Assembly (NCBI GenBank): GCA_014360905.1
Contig: JACIWW010000005.1
Span: 85,080-149,079 of the forward strand
Length of the DNA stretch: 64,000 nucleotides
Direction of reading: 5' to 3'
Origin: Chloroflexota bacterium
Lineage (GTDB): Bacteria > Chloroflexota > Anaerolineae > UBA2200
Under the pieces are notes generated by a model that worked only from the letters and a program-made list of their open reading frames with translations, did no database searches and had not been told where the DNA came from. This document shows positions 7,964 through 17,015 of this stretch, piece after piece. The translations under genes and the position numbers were made by a program. The stretch's first letter is position 1; every line of letters begins with the position of its first letter.

Positions 7964-8862
7964 GCATGATCGGGTTGGGCAGGATGGGCGGGAACATGGC
8001 GCGGCGTCTGCTACGTGCTGGGCACCGCGTGGTGGGCTATGACAGCGACCCACAAAAGGTACAGGACCTAGTCCAGGAGGGCGTGAAGGGGGCTCGCTCC
8101 CTCGCTGATGTAGTGGACAAGCTGCGTCCGCCCCGTATCGTGTGGTGCATGTTGCCGGCCGGCGAAGCCACAGAGAGCGCGATCGAAGCACTCATCCCGC
8201 TGCTGGACAAGGGCGATGTAATCATTGATGGCGGGAATGCAAACTACAAAGACACCCTCCGCCGCAGCGCTCATGTGCGCGAACATGGCTTGCATTTCGT
8301 GGATGTAGGAACTAGCGGCGGCATTTGGGGGCTGACCGAAGGCTACTGCCTGATGATTGGTGGCGAGGAGATCATTGTGCAGCAACTCGTCCCCATCTTC
8401 CAAGCCTTGGCCCCTGCTCCCGACAAGGGCTGGGGGCATGTGGGGCCAAATGGGGCTGGGCATTTCGTGAAGATGGTGCACAATGGCATCGAGTATGGCT
8501 TGATGCAGTCCTACGCAGAGGGATTTGAGATCCTCCATAGCAAGAAAGAGTTCCCTCTTGATTTGCATCAAATCGCCCAAATCTGGCGCTATGGCAGCGT
8601 GATCCGCTCTTGGCTGCTCGACCTCACCGCTGCTGCTCTACAGGAAGACCAAAGCCTGAGTGGCGTTAAAGGCTGGGTGGCAGATTCGGGCGAGGGACGT
8701 TGGACGGTCGCCGAGGCCATTGACCTGGATGTGCCTGCCCCAATTCTGACCCTGTCATTGTTGATGCGCCTGGCCAGCCGGCAGGAGGAAAGCTACGCTG
8801 CCAAGTTATTGGCTGTGATGCGGAAATGGTTCGGCGGGCATGAGGTGAGACGTGAAGCGTAA
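7954..8862 (+). CDS. gnd: 6-phosphogluconate dehydrogenase (decarboxylating), short form
   Basis: At 302 residues this is the short, YqeC/GndA-like form of 6-phosphogluconate dehydrogenase. It has the Rossmann motif GLGRMGGNMARRLL, the substrate motif VGTSGGIWGLTEG, the catalytic Lys region GHFVKMVHNGIEYG and the C-terminal VKGWVADSGEGRWTV. The enzyme would oxidise and decarboxylate 6-phosphogluconate to ribulose 5-phosphate. It overlaps the HAD phosphatase gene, so the two are cotranscribed. Confidence 0.88.
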   Translation: MELGMIGLGRMGGNMARRLLRAGHRVVGYDSDPQKVQDLVQEGVKGARSLADVVDKLRPPRIVWCMLPAGEATESAIEALIPLLDKGDVIIDGGNANYKDTLRRSAHVREHGLHFVDVGTSGGIWGLTEGYCLMIGGEEIIVQQLVPIFQALAPAPDKGWGHVGPNGAGHFVKMVHNGIEYGLMQSYAEGFEILHSKKEFPLDLHQIAQIWRYGSVIRSWLLDLTAAALQEDQSLSGVKGWVADSGEGRWTVAEAIDLDVPAPILTLSLLMRLASRQEESYAAKLLAVMRKWFGGHEVRREA

Positions 8863-8916
8863 TGCGTGATAAGTGAGGAGTGATAGGTGAGGAGTGATGC
8901 GAACGGCCTGCTCAAT

Positions 8917-10428
<1,512 letters not shown>

Positions 10429-10782
10429 ATGTTTACGCCTTGGCATCTTGTGATATGGACGCCTGAAGAAACCGTGCTAGACGCTTTTGGTGTATATTGG
10501 ATACAAGTGCGCCTAGCTGACGGGGGCGAGATCGGCATCTGGCCAGGTCATGCTCCTTTGCTAGCGGAGACCTTGACGGCACCAGTTCGGTATGCCGATA
10601 ATACTGGGGAACACGCCGTGTCCATTCGCGCTGGAATATTGCACATTGCACCTGGGCAGGTGTCTATCTACACCACAGGGCTGGCAAATGCTGTAACTGT
10701 TCCATCGGAGCCTGGCGAAGAGAAGCAACGAGGGAGGCTGGTGGAAACCTTGCTCCACAGCCCGCAGAGTAGCCAACGATAG
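10429..10782 (+). CDS. atpC: N-ATPase subunit epsilon
   Basis: The 117-residue product corresponds to the N-terminal beta-sandwich of epsilon (LVIWTPEETVLDA, then GEIGIWPGHAPLLAETL and IRAGILHI). The C-terminal helical region is shorter than in ordinary epsilon subunits of about 130-140 residues. It connects the rotor to the beta subunits. The ATG directly follows the atpD stop codon. A short C-terminal helix region would weaken the usual ATPase-inhibitory function; that last point is inference. Confidence 0.88.
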   Translation: MFTPWHLVIWTPEETVLDAFGVYWIQVRLADGGEIGIWPGHAPLLAETLTAPVRYADNTGEHAVSIRAGILHIAPGQVSIYTTGLANAVTVPSEPGEEKQRGRLVETLLHSPQSSQR

Positions 10783-10821
10783 CGATGCTCAGCATCGCCT
10801 ATATAATATGGGGTTACCAAC

Positions 10822-11139
10822 ATGCCCAAAAAGGATAAGCGCAATATCTGGAGTTCGGCCTGGGCAGACGCTTTGCGAGCCATGTCCCTAGGATGGGACT
10901 TGGCCGTACCCATCGGTAGTGGAGCACTACTGGGTCACTTTCTCGACCAGCATTTCCAAACTGGCTATCAAGTAACTTTTGGGTTGCTGATGTTAGGAGC
11001 AATGATGGGTTTTTACAACGTATGGCGCAAGCTCCAGTATGAAATCGCCCGAGACCGCTACCGGGCAGAACAAGAGCAAGAGGAGGAGGATGAAACATCT
11101 TGGCAGGAATCGGATGGTTCCTCATCGGAACGGCGATAG
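10822..11139 (+). CDS. atpQ: N-ATPase accessory protein AtpQ (AtpI/AtpZ-like)
   Basis: The 105-residue protein has two transmembrane segments with the AtpI/AtpZ-like pattern GSGALLGHFLDQHFQTGYQ and GLLMLGAMMGFYNVWR, then a very acidic tail (EQEQEEEDE). Proteins of this kind sit at this position in N-ATPase operons and are thought to help ring assembly or cation supply. Its last 40 bases overlap the start of atpR. Confidence 0.78.
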   Translation: MPKKDKRNIWSSAWADALRAMSLGWDLAVPIGSGALLGHFLDQHFQTGYQVTFGLLMLGAMMGFYNVWRKLQYEIARDRYRAEQEQEEEDETSWQESDGSSSERR

Positions 11140-11408
11140 GCATATTGCATGGCGCGACATTATGGCAGACTGTTAAAGCTCTAAGACCGAAAGCCAGTCA
11201 GATACTGTTCTGGGTCTGGGGTGGCACGATGCTGCGCAGCGTGGTTGTGGCCCTGTTGCTGCTTTGGGCTTTGAAACACTCTCTGGGTTCGGGACTATGG
11301 GCTTTTGCTGGTTTCCTGATAGCACGTCTGGCCTGTAGCGGAATCATCGCGCTATCTATGGTGAGCGAAGAGACAGCACCGCCAAAACAGGAGGATAACA
11401 GTAGATGA
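11100..11408 (+). CDS. atpR: N-ATPase accessory membrane protein AtpR
   Basis: The protein has 102 residues with three predicted transmembrane helices. AtpR of N-ATPases has this size, topology and place between atpQ and atpB. It is thought to aid assembly of the c ring, but its function is not established. The likely start is TTG at 11100 with GGAGG ten bases upstream, inside atpQ. Sequence conservation in the family is low, so the call rests largely on position and topology. Confidence 0.7.
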   Translation: MAGIGWFLIGTAIGILHGATLWQTVKALRPKASQILFWVWGGTMLRSVVVALLLLWALKHSLGSGLWAFAGFLIARLACSGIIALSMVSEETAPPKQEDNSR

Positions 11409-12058
11409 AAGACCTATTCCCGCAAGCCGCCTTCACGATCTTCGGCATTCCCGTGCATGAGACGGTTCTCTCTACATGGTTTATGATGCTCATATTGAGC
11501 GCTGCCATATATTGGCTCGGCCGAAATAGACCAGCAGCGTTGGACCTTCTTGTCGAATTCGTACTGGAAAACGTCTCCAGCGTGATGGGACGTCCCGCTG
11601 AACCTTATCTACCCTTGCTGGGCACTTTGGTCATTTTTATTGCTGCGGCCAATACGATAGGGATTGTGCCCATTGTAGTATCCCCTACCGAAGACATTAA
11701 CACGCCATTTGCCCTGGCAATGATCGTCTTCTTCTCCGTCCACTATTTTGGCATACGCGATAAGGGACTAGTCCGCTACTTGAAAGATCTGGCCGATCCT
11801 ATCTTTTTGCTACCATTAGAGTTGATTGGGCAGCTCAGTCGCACCCTTTCGCTCACCCTACGCCTGTTTGGCAATGTACTAAGCACTGGCCTGATTGTTG
11901 CCGTGATCTTTTCGCTGCTTCCATTAATCGTACCGATACCGCTCATCGCTTTTAGCATCCTAACTGGCTTACTGCAGGCTTATATCTTTACCGTCCTGGC
12001 TGCAGTCTACATTGGTGCTGCTGTAGCGGCCAGTGAAACAATCCCGAGCAAAAAATAA
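11405..12058 (+). CDS. atpB: N-ATPase subunit a
   Basis: At 217 residues this is the ion-channel subunit a of the membrane sector. The functionally essential arginine is in SLTLRLFGNVLSTG in the penultimate helix region, preceded by FLLPLELIGQLSRTLS, and the ending GLLQAYIFTVLAAVYIGAA is typical. It is shorter at the N-terminus than E. coli a, as expected for N-type enzymes. Its ATG overlaps the atpR stop. Confidence 0.93.
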   Translation: MKDLFPQAAFTIFGIPVHETVLSTWFMMLILSAAIYWLGRNRPAALDLLVEFVLENVSSVMGRPAEPYLPLLGTLVIFIAAANTIGIVPIVVSPTEDINTPFALAMIVFFSVHYFGIRDKGLVRYLKDLADPIFLLPLELIGQLSRTLSLTLRLFGNVLSTGLIVAVIFSLLPLIVPIPLIAFSILTGLLQAYIFTVLAAVYIGAAVAASETIPSKK

Positions 12059-12073
12059 GAAAAGGAGTTAAGT

Positions 12074-12337
12074 ATGGACTCAGGAACTCTAGTAACCATC
12101 GTTACAATCATAGCAACTGCTACTGCCATTACCCTGGGCACTATAATGCCTGCCTGGGTCGAAGGACGGGCAGTAGTGAAGGCCTTGGAGGGCATGACTC
12201 GTCAACCCGAAGTGGCTGACCGCTTGCGGGCTACGCTATTCATATCCATGGCGCTGTTAGAGTCAACTGCCATCTACGTACTGCTGATCTGCCTGGTCCT
12301 TCTCTTTGCTAACCCGCTTCTCGATCGCTTCTTCTAG
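12074..12337 (+). CDS. atpE: N-ATPase subunit c with Na+-binding signature
   Basis: This is an 87-residue hairpin of two helices joined by the polar loop RQPE. Helix 2 reads ALLESTAIYVLL, giving Glu63, Ser64, Thr65 and Tyr68, the ligand set known from Na+-binding c rings. In helix 1 PAWVEGRA places Glu30 where the Ilyobacter ring has Gln32; such a second glutamate is a hallmark of N-ATPase c subunits. The enzyme therefore most likely moves Na+. GGAG lies 9 bases before the ATG. Confidence 0.94.
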   Translation: MDSGTLVTIVTIIATATAITLGTIMPAWVEGRAVVKALEGMTRQPEVADRLRATLFISMALLESTAIYVLLICLVLLFANPLLDRFF

Positions 12338-12347
12338 GGGCTAGAAC

Positions 12348-13124
12348 ATGTTGAACCTAGATCTGGCAACGATTGTTTTCCAGGTCATCAACTTCCTCGT
12401 GTTGGCGGTAGTGCTGAACCGCTTTGTGTTCCAGCCTGTCTTACGCCAAGCTGCGCAGCGAGCCGAGGAAAGGGAGCGGCTGATGAAGGAAATCGCCGAG
12501 GAAAGGCATCGAGTCGCTGTGCTGCGTACCGAATTGGAGCAAAGACAGACTGAGATAGATGAAGAGATAGACAAAATCCTAGCGAAAGCACGAGAGCGAG
12601 CGGAAGCAGAGTCTCAGGAACTGTTGCAGCAGACACACGCTGAGGTAGAGCAAATGCTGGTTGAGGCTCAAGCTGATGTCTACCGCCTTAAACAACAGGC
12701 CATGGACGAGTTCCATGAGCAGTTGGTGGAGGCTATCCTGGAGATCAGCGCCAACGTTACCGCGCGTGTTGCACCGCCGGAGGTTCAAGACGCACTTATC
12801 GACGGGCTTGTCGAACGCATCCGCGAAATGGGGCGTACCGAGATGGACCGAGTGGATGCTATACGTCGTGCGCTAAGCACTCGTGAGCCCATCGCTTACG
12901 TCTCTTCTGCGCGCGAGCTGTCCGTCGAGCAACAAGGGCAACTAGCGCGGATTCTCACTGCATTGGCCGACCGCCTTGTGAGCATCCAACTAAGCATTGA
13001 CCCTGCCTTGGTGGCTGGTATACAGGTGCGCCTTGGGGATATGGTGATGGATCACTCCCTTGCTGGCCAGTTACAGGAACTACGCGAGCAAGTCTCCAAA
13101 GCACTTAGGGAGCAGGTTGAATAA
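12348..13124 (+). CDS. atpF: N-ATPase subunit b fused to a delta-like C-terminal domain
   Basis: The 258-residue product is about 100 residues longer than a normal b subunit. It has one N-terminal transmembrane helix (VFQVINFLVLAVVLNRFVF), then a long charged coiled coil (residues about 35-140). A C-terminal part follows, ending in DPALVAGIQVRLGDMVMDHS and LAGQLQELREQV, which reads like the end of the delta/OSCP subunit. No separate atpH exists in the operon, so this fusion would form both the stator stalk and its cap. It overlaps atpA by one base. Confidence 0.88.
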   Translation: MLNLDLATIVFQVINFLVLAVVLNRFVFQPVLRQAAQRAEERERLMKEIAEERHRVAVLRTELEQRQTEIDEEIDKILAKARERAEAESQELLQQTHAEVEQMLVEAQADVYRLKQQAMDEFHEQLVEAILEISANVTARVAPPEVQDALIDGLVERIREMGRTEMDRVDAIRRALSTREPIAYVSSARELSVEQQGQLARILTALADRLVSIQLSIDPALVAGIQVRLGDMVMDHSLAGQLQELREQVSKALREQVE

Positions 13125-14794
13125 TGCCCAGGTCAGAGCCTGACATTGCGGCAGTGTTGCGCGCAGTGCGTCAACAACTGGCACAACTAGATAACAAGGT
13201 CCAATTCGGTCAGGTTGATGCTATCCAACTCATCAAGGATGCCATAGCGAGCGCTCCTGGCTTGCCCGAAGTAAGGCCAGAAGTGGACTCCTTGCTCACT
13301 GTATTGCGCCAAACAGCCGAGGAATTGCCGGTACAGGTGCGCTTCTACGATGTGGGCACGGTGCAACGCATTGGGGATGGTGTGGCTACCCTCTCCGGCC
13401 TGCCTCGTGCACGCACCGATGAACTGATTGTTTTTCCCACGGGAGTCAGAGGCATGGTATTGAATCTGGATCACGCCCAGATAGATGTCATCCTCCTGGG
13501 TTCGGATAGAGGCATTCAGGGCGGTGACGAAGTCATAGGAACGGGGCGACGCTTGCGTGTACCCGTAGGACGCAAGCTGCTAGGTCGCATCGTGAACCCA
13601 TTGGGGGAGCCTCTGGATGACCGGGGCCCCATCCAGGAAGCCGAGTTTCGCCTCCTCGAGCACGAAGCTCCAGGCATCATCGAACGAGCACCGGTGAGCG
13701 TTTCCTTGCACACGGGTATCAAGATCGTAGATGCATTGATACCCATTGGTCGAGGACAGCGGGAGTTGATCATCGGCAACCGACAGATTGGCAAGACGAC
13801 CTTGGCTGTTGATACAATCCTCAGCCAGAAAAGTAGCGGGGTGCTCTGCGTCTATGTGGCGATTGGTCAGAAAAAATCCTCCTCCTTGGAGGTCATTGAA
13901 ACATTGCGCAAGCACAACGCCCTGGCATATACCATAGTGGTAGTATCGAGCCCCGATGATCCTCCCGCTCTCCGCTACCTAGCACCTTATGCAGGCTGTA
14001 CCATGGCTGAATTCTTCATGGACGAAGGCCATGATGTGTTGATCGTTTACGACGACCTATCCAAACACGCCGATGCCTACCGAGAGTTGAGCTTGCTCCT
14101 GCGCCGCCCACCCGGCCGCGAAGCGTATCCAGGGGATATTTTCTATTTGCATGCACGACTGCTGGAACGCGCCTGCAAACTAGGCCCTGAGGCAGGAGGC
14201 GGGTCGCTCACCGCTCTACCTATTGTGGAAACAAAAGGTGGCAACGTTGCTGCTTACATCCCAACCAATTTGATCGCCATCACAGATGGCCAAATCGTGC
14301 TGGATAGCGAACTCTTCAACCGCGGCATCAAGCCCGCGGTGAACGTTGGCCTTTCTGTGTCCCGCGTCGGTGGAGCTGCACAGTCGGCAGCTATACGCAT
14401 ACTCTCCGGCGCTCTCCGTCTGGAGCTGGCTCAATACGAAGAAGTCTCACGTTTTGCGCGTTTTGGGACAGAAGTGGACGAAGCAACGCAGCGACAAATC
14501 AGACGAGGTGAGCGGGTACGGGCGGTGCTCGCGCAACCACCTAACCAACCTCTGTCCCTGGCAGAGGAGTTGGTCATCCTGCTGGCGGTCAACGAGGGCT
14601 TTTTGGATGATATAGTTCTCCCTGAGGTATCTGCCTATCAACAAGAGTTATTGGAATATGTCAAAAAGATGGAGCCTGACTTGTACTATGAGCTCAATCG
14701 CACAGGAGCATGGAGCGATGAGATTCGCGATACTTTGCTGAGATTGTGCGCGGAATACTCCGCAATCCGCGCAAGGAGGGAAAAAGCGGCATGA
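13124..14794 (+). CDS. atpA: N-ATPase subunit alpha
   Basis: This is the 556-residue non-catalytic F1 alpha subunit. The nucleotide loop reads GNRQIGKTT (more often GDRQTGKTT), and DDLSKHADAYRELSLLLRRPPGREAYPGD and SVSRVGGAAQ are alpha-specific. The N-terminus is extended by about 50 residues over the E. coli subunit, perhaps matching the fused b-delta stator. The stop codon overlaps the next start as ATGA. Confidence 0.94.
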   Translation: MPRSEPDIAAVLRAVRQQLAQLDNKVQFGQVDAIQLIKDAIASAPGLPEVRPEVDSLLTVLRQTAEELPVQVRFYDVGTVQRIGDGVATLSGLPRARTDELIVFPTGVRGMVLNLDHAQIDVILLGSDRGIQGGDEVIGTGRRLRVPVGRKLLGRIVNPLGEPLDDRGPIQEAEFRLLEHEAPGIIERAPVSVSLHTGIKIVDALIPIGRGQRELIIGNRQIGKTTLAVDTILSQKSSGVLCVYVAIGQKKSSSLEVIETLRKHNALAYTIVVVSSPDDPPALRYLAPYAGCTMAEFFMDEGHDVLIVYDDLSKHADAYRELSLLLRRPPGREAYPGDIFYLHARLLERACKLGPEAGGGSLTALPIVETKGGNVAAYIPTNLIAITDGQIVLDSELFNRGIKPAVNVGLSVSRVGGAAQSAAIRILSGALRLELAQYEEVSRFARFGTEVDEATQRQIRRGERVRAVLAQPPNQPLSLAEELVILLAVNEGFLDDIVLPEVSAYQQELLEYVKKMEPDLYYELNRTGAWSDEIRDTLLRLCAEYSAIRARREKAA

Positions 14795-15105
14795 AAATGA
14801 TCATGGCCGTGATACCAAAAGCAGAGGCAAATGAAGTCATCAATGAACTAGTCGCCGCTGGTCATACGGCGACTTTTACGGAAACTCGAGGGGGCGCGCT
14901 GCGTCAGGCGAGCCAAACTCTTTTTATAGCTGTTTCGGATGAAGAGTTGGATACAGTCCTGTGTCTCATTGACCGCTATTGCCACTCTCCAGTCCCGCTA
15001 GCCAGAACAGTAGCCAGAGATCAGCCTCCCTCCACCTACGGAACGGCTCAGGTGGGTGGGGCGATTGTCTTTGTATGGGATCTGGAACGAATTCACAGGT
15101 ACTGA
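14791..15105 (+). CDS. DarA/CdaR-family (PF06153) P-II-like protein inside the ATPase operon
   Basis: The 104-residue protein aligns without gaps through its first half with the cyclic-di-AMP receptor family (B. subtilis DarA, S. aureus PstA). It begins MKMIMAVIPKAEANEVINEL, has TETRGGALRQASQTLFIAV in the middle and ends VGGAIVFVWDLERIHRY. It would form a P-II-like trimer. Positions equivalent to Asn24 and Arg26 of DarA are Gly and Thr here, while Thr28, Gly35 and Leu37 are kept, so ligand identity is open. It is coupled to atpA through ATGA and lies 4 bases before atpG. Confidence 0.82.
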   Translation: MKMIMAVIPKAEANEVINELVAAGHTATFTETRGGALRQASQTLFIAVSDEELDTVLCLIDRYCHSPVPLARTVARDQPPSTYGTAQVGGAIVFVWDLERIHRY

Positions 15106-15109
15106 GCGC

Positions 15110-15988
15110 ATGGAGGAACTGGAACGCCTAACGTCGCGGCTGGAAAACATACAGGCTGTGCAGCCGATATTGGGTGCGCTGCGCACCATTTCCTTGGGCA
15201 GCCGGCTTCACGCTCTGAACAAAGGGCGCAGTGTGCAACAGTATTCTGAGCGTCTGTTGCACATTCTGGCTCTCATCACACCACATCTCCGTCAACGTTC
15301 TCCCATGCAACGCCAGGAAAGCCAGCCTATGGAAAGCCTTGCCCTTTTGGTCATCGGCAGCGAGCGCGGTCTGTGTGGAGTCTTCAATGACACCGCTGTT
15401 GCGCACGCAGAGCGCATTCAGGCCAAACATGTTGAGGCTGGCACCAAAGTAATGCTGATGACGTTGGGGAGGCGCACCGAACGCGCCTTTCGACGCTGGG
15501 AGCGTGTCCCGGTATGGTCCAAACCACTCTCCTTGACTGCTCTTCCGCCCTACAGCCTCGCTGTCGAGCTCGTCTCAGAATGGTTGCAAAGCTACGAACA
15601 AGGGACACTGGATGCAGTTGAGGTGGTTTACAACGTCCCTAGGGGGATTATGCATTACGAACCCACTGTAGTGCGCCTACTTCCTCCTGTGATTCCTTCT
15701 GCCCCCGCAGAGGAAGAGTGGCCTCCCATTATCGAGACCGATCCCTTGGGGCTTTACACCCGAGTGGTTGAGCTCTGGCTCTCTGCTAGACTCTACCAGA
15801 TGCTGCTAGAATCCGCCGCAGCCGAACATTCTGCCCGCTACCAGCTTCTAGATGGAGCGACTCAGAACGCAGGCCGCTTGATCGAAGAACTCAAGCTGAG
15901 CTTGCAAATCGCAAGGCAAGAGGCAATCACTGCTGAAATGCAGGACCTGGCCAGCGGCGCTGGCCTGATCGGCCCTCGGACAGCTTGA
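15110..15988 (+). CDS. atpG: N-ATPase subunit gamma
   Basis: This is the 292-residue central shaft subunit. The N-terminal helix (ERLTSRLENIQAVQPILGAL) and the C-terminal helix (YQLLDGATQNAGRLIEELKL) form the coiled coil, and LLVIGSERGLCGVFN is the conserved Rossmann-like core motif. The protein is divergent, as usual for N-type gamma. The ATG at 15110 begins exactly at the first helix; an upstream in-frame start would lie inside the preceding gene. It closes the operon. Confidence 0.9.
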   Translation: MEELERLTSRLENIQAVQPILGALRTISLGSRLHALNKGRSVQQYSERLLHILALITPHLRQRSPMQRQESQPMESLALLVIGSERGLCGVFNDTAVAHAERIQAKHVEAGTKVMLMTLGRRTERAFRRWERVPVWSKPLSLTALPPYSLAVELVSEWLQSYEQGTLDAVEVVYNVPRGIMHYEPTVVRLLPPVIPSAPAEEEWPPIIETDPLGLYTRVVELWLSARLYQMLLESAAAEHSARYQLLDGATQNAGRLIEELKLSLQIARQEAITAEMQDLASGAGLIGPRTA

Positions 15989-16010
15989 CCGTCATCCTTT
16001 CTTTACACTT

Positions 16011-16033
16011 CCTTGCGAACCGTCAAGGTTTTT
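16011..16033 (+). terminator. Terminator after the N-ATPase operon
   Basis: CCTTG-CGAACCGT-CAAGG is followed directly by TTTTT. It lies 23 bases after the atpG stop and before a convergent gene. Confidence 0.5.
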
Positions 16034-16058
16034 CGGGATAGCCTTGGGACGGGTATCC

Positions 16059-16940
16059 CTAACTCAGATATGCTTTTACCCTCTGCCAGACACTCCGCAG
16101 CTCATTGCTCACCGCGCAGTCAGCATAGGCGGTCACCGGTTGGCCATGCACCATGGCCTCCGTCACTATGGTATCGAAAGGAACACGGCCCACTACTTGT
16201 ACCCCACACGAGGCACAAAAGGATTCAATCTCTTGCGCCTGCCTGAGATTGAGATCCGCCTTATTGAGCAATACCAAAGATGGCACGCCAAAATGCGCTG
16301 TGGTGCTCAGTATGCGTTGCAAGTCATGAATACCAGAGACCGTTGGCTCTGTCACCAATAGCGCGAGATCCACTCCTGTGGTAGCCGCAATCACAGGACA
16401 GCCAATACCTGGCGGACCATCTATCAACAGAAAGTGTGCACCTGTATCAAGTGCCCACAGCCGTGCTCGTTGTCTGACCTGCGATACCAGCTTGCCTGAA
16501 TTCTCCTGACCGGCAAAGAGATGAGCGTGGAAAAGCGGTCCAAAACGCGTCTGAGAGCGGTACCACTGGCCAGCATGCTGCTCTTCCATGCGGATAGCAC
16601 CCGTCGGACATTGGTAAAAACAAGCAGCGCAACCCTCACACGCCAAAGCATCCACCGCATATACCCCGTCATGAGGGACAACTGCATCAAAACGACAGAC
16701 CTCAGTACATCTGCCACAAGCAACACATGCTGCCGTTTCGATGATTGCCAACTCGCCGCTCATGAAATCATGCTCTTCGAGCTTGACAGGAGCGAGAACT
16801 AGTTCCAGATTGGCTGCATCCACATCTGCATCAGCCATAACGATAGGAAATTCTTGCGAAGCCAAGTCAGCCAAAGCTGCTGCTACGGTTGTTTTCCCTG
16901 TGCCACCCTTACCACTGAGAATTACCAATTGTTTCATCAT
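16059..16940 (-). CDS. MinD/Mrp-type ATPase with inserted 4Fe-4S ferredoxin domain (copy 2)
   Basis: The 293-residue P-loop ATPase has the deviant Walker A SGKGGTGKTTVAAAL and the switch motif LLIDGPPGIGCPVIA. Between them are two four-cysteine clusters, CVACGRCTEVC and CEGCAACFYQCP. This architecture (Mrp-like ATPase plus dicluster ferredoxin) is common in anaerobes and is linked to Fe-S or metal cluster handling, often beside NifX-like proteins as here. A second copy lies at 17779-18687, with a selenocysteine peroxiredoxin between them. It is the last gene of a long minus-strand run. Confidence 0.85.
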   Translation of the reverse strand: MMKQLVILSGKGGTGKTTVAAALADLASQEFPIVMADADVDAANLELVLAPVKLEEHDFMSGELAIIETAACVACGRCTEVCRFDAVVPHDGVYAVDALACEGCAACFYQCPTGAIRMEEQHAGQWYRSQTRFGPLFHAHLFAGQENSGKLVSQVRQRARLWALDTGAHFLLIDGPPGIGCPVIAATTGVDLALLVTEPTVSGIHDLQRILSTTAHFGVPSLVLLNKADLNLRQAQEIESFCASCGVQVVGRVPFDTIVTEAMVHGQPVTAYADCAVSNELRSVWQRVKAYLS

Positions 16941-17015
16941 TGCTCAACTATCAACGGTCGAGCCGATGCCAAGGCAGCACCGGCTCGACCAAGCATTAGG
17001 CTATTGTCCTAACTC

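Noticed and set aside
8866..8900. CRISPR-like or phage repeat (GTGAGGAGTGAT)
   Set aside because: Only two imperfect copies occur, directly before the atp promoter; too little to support a class of element.
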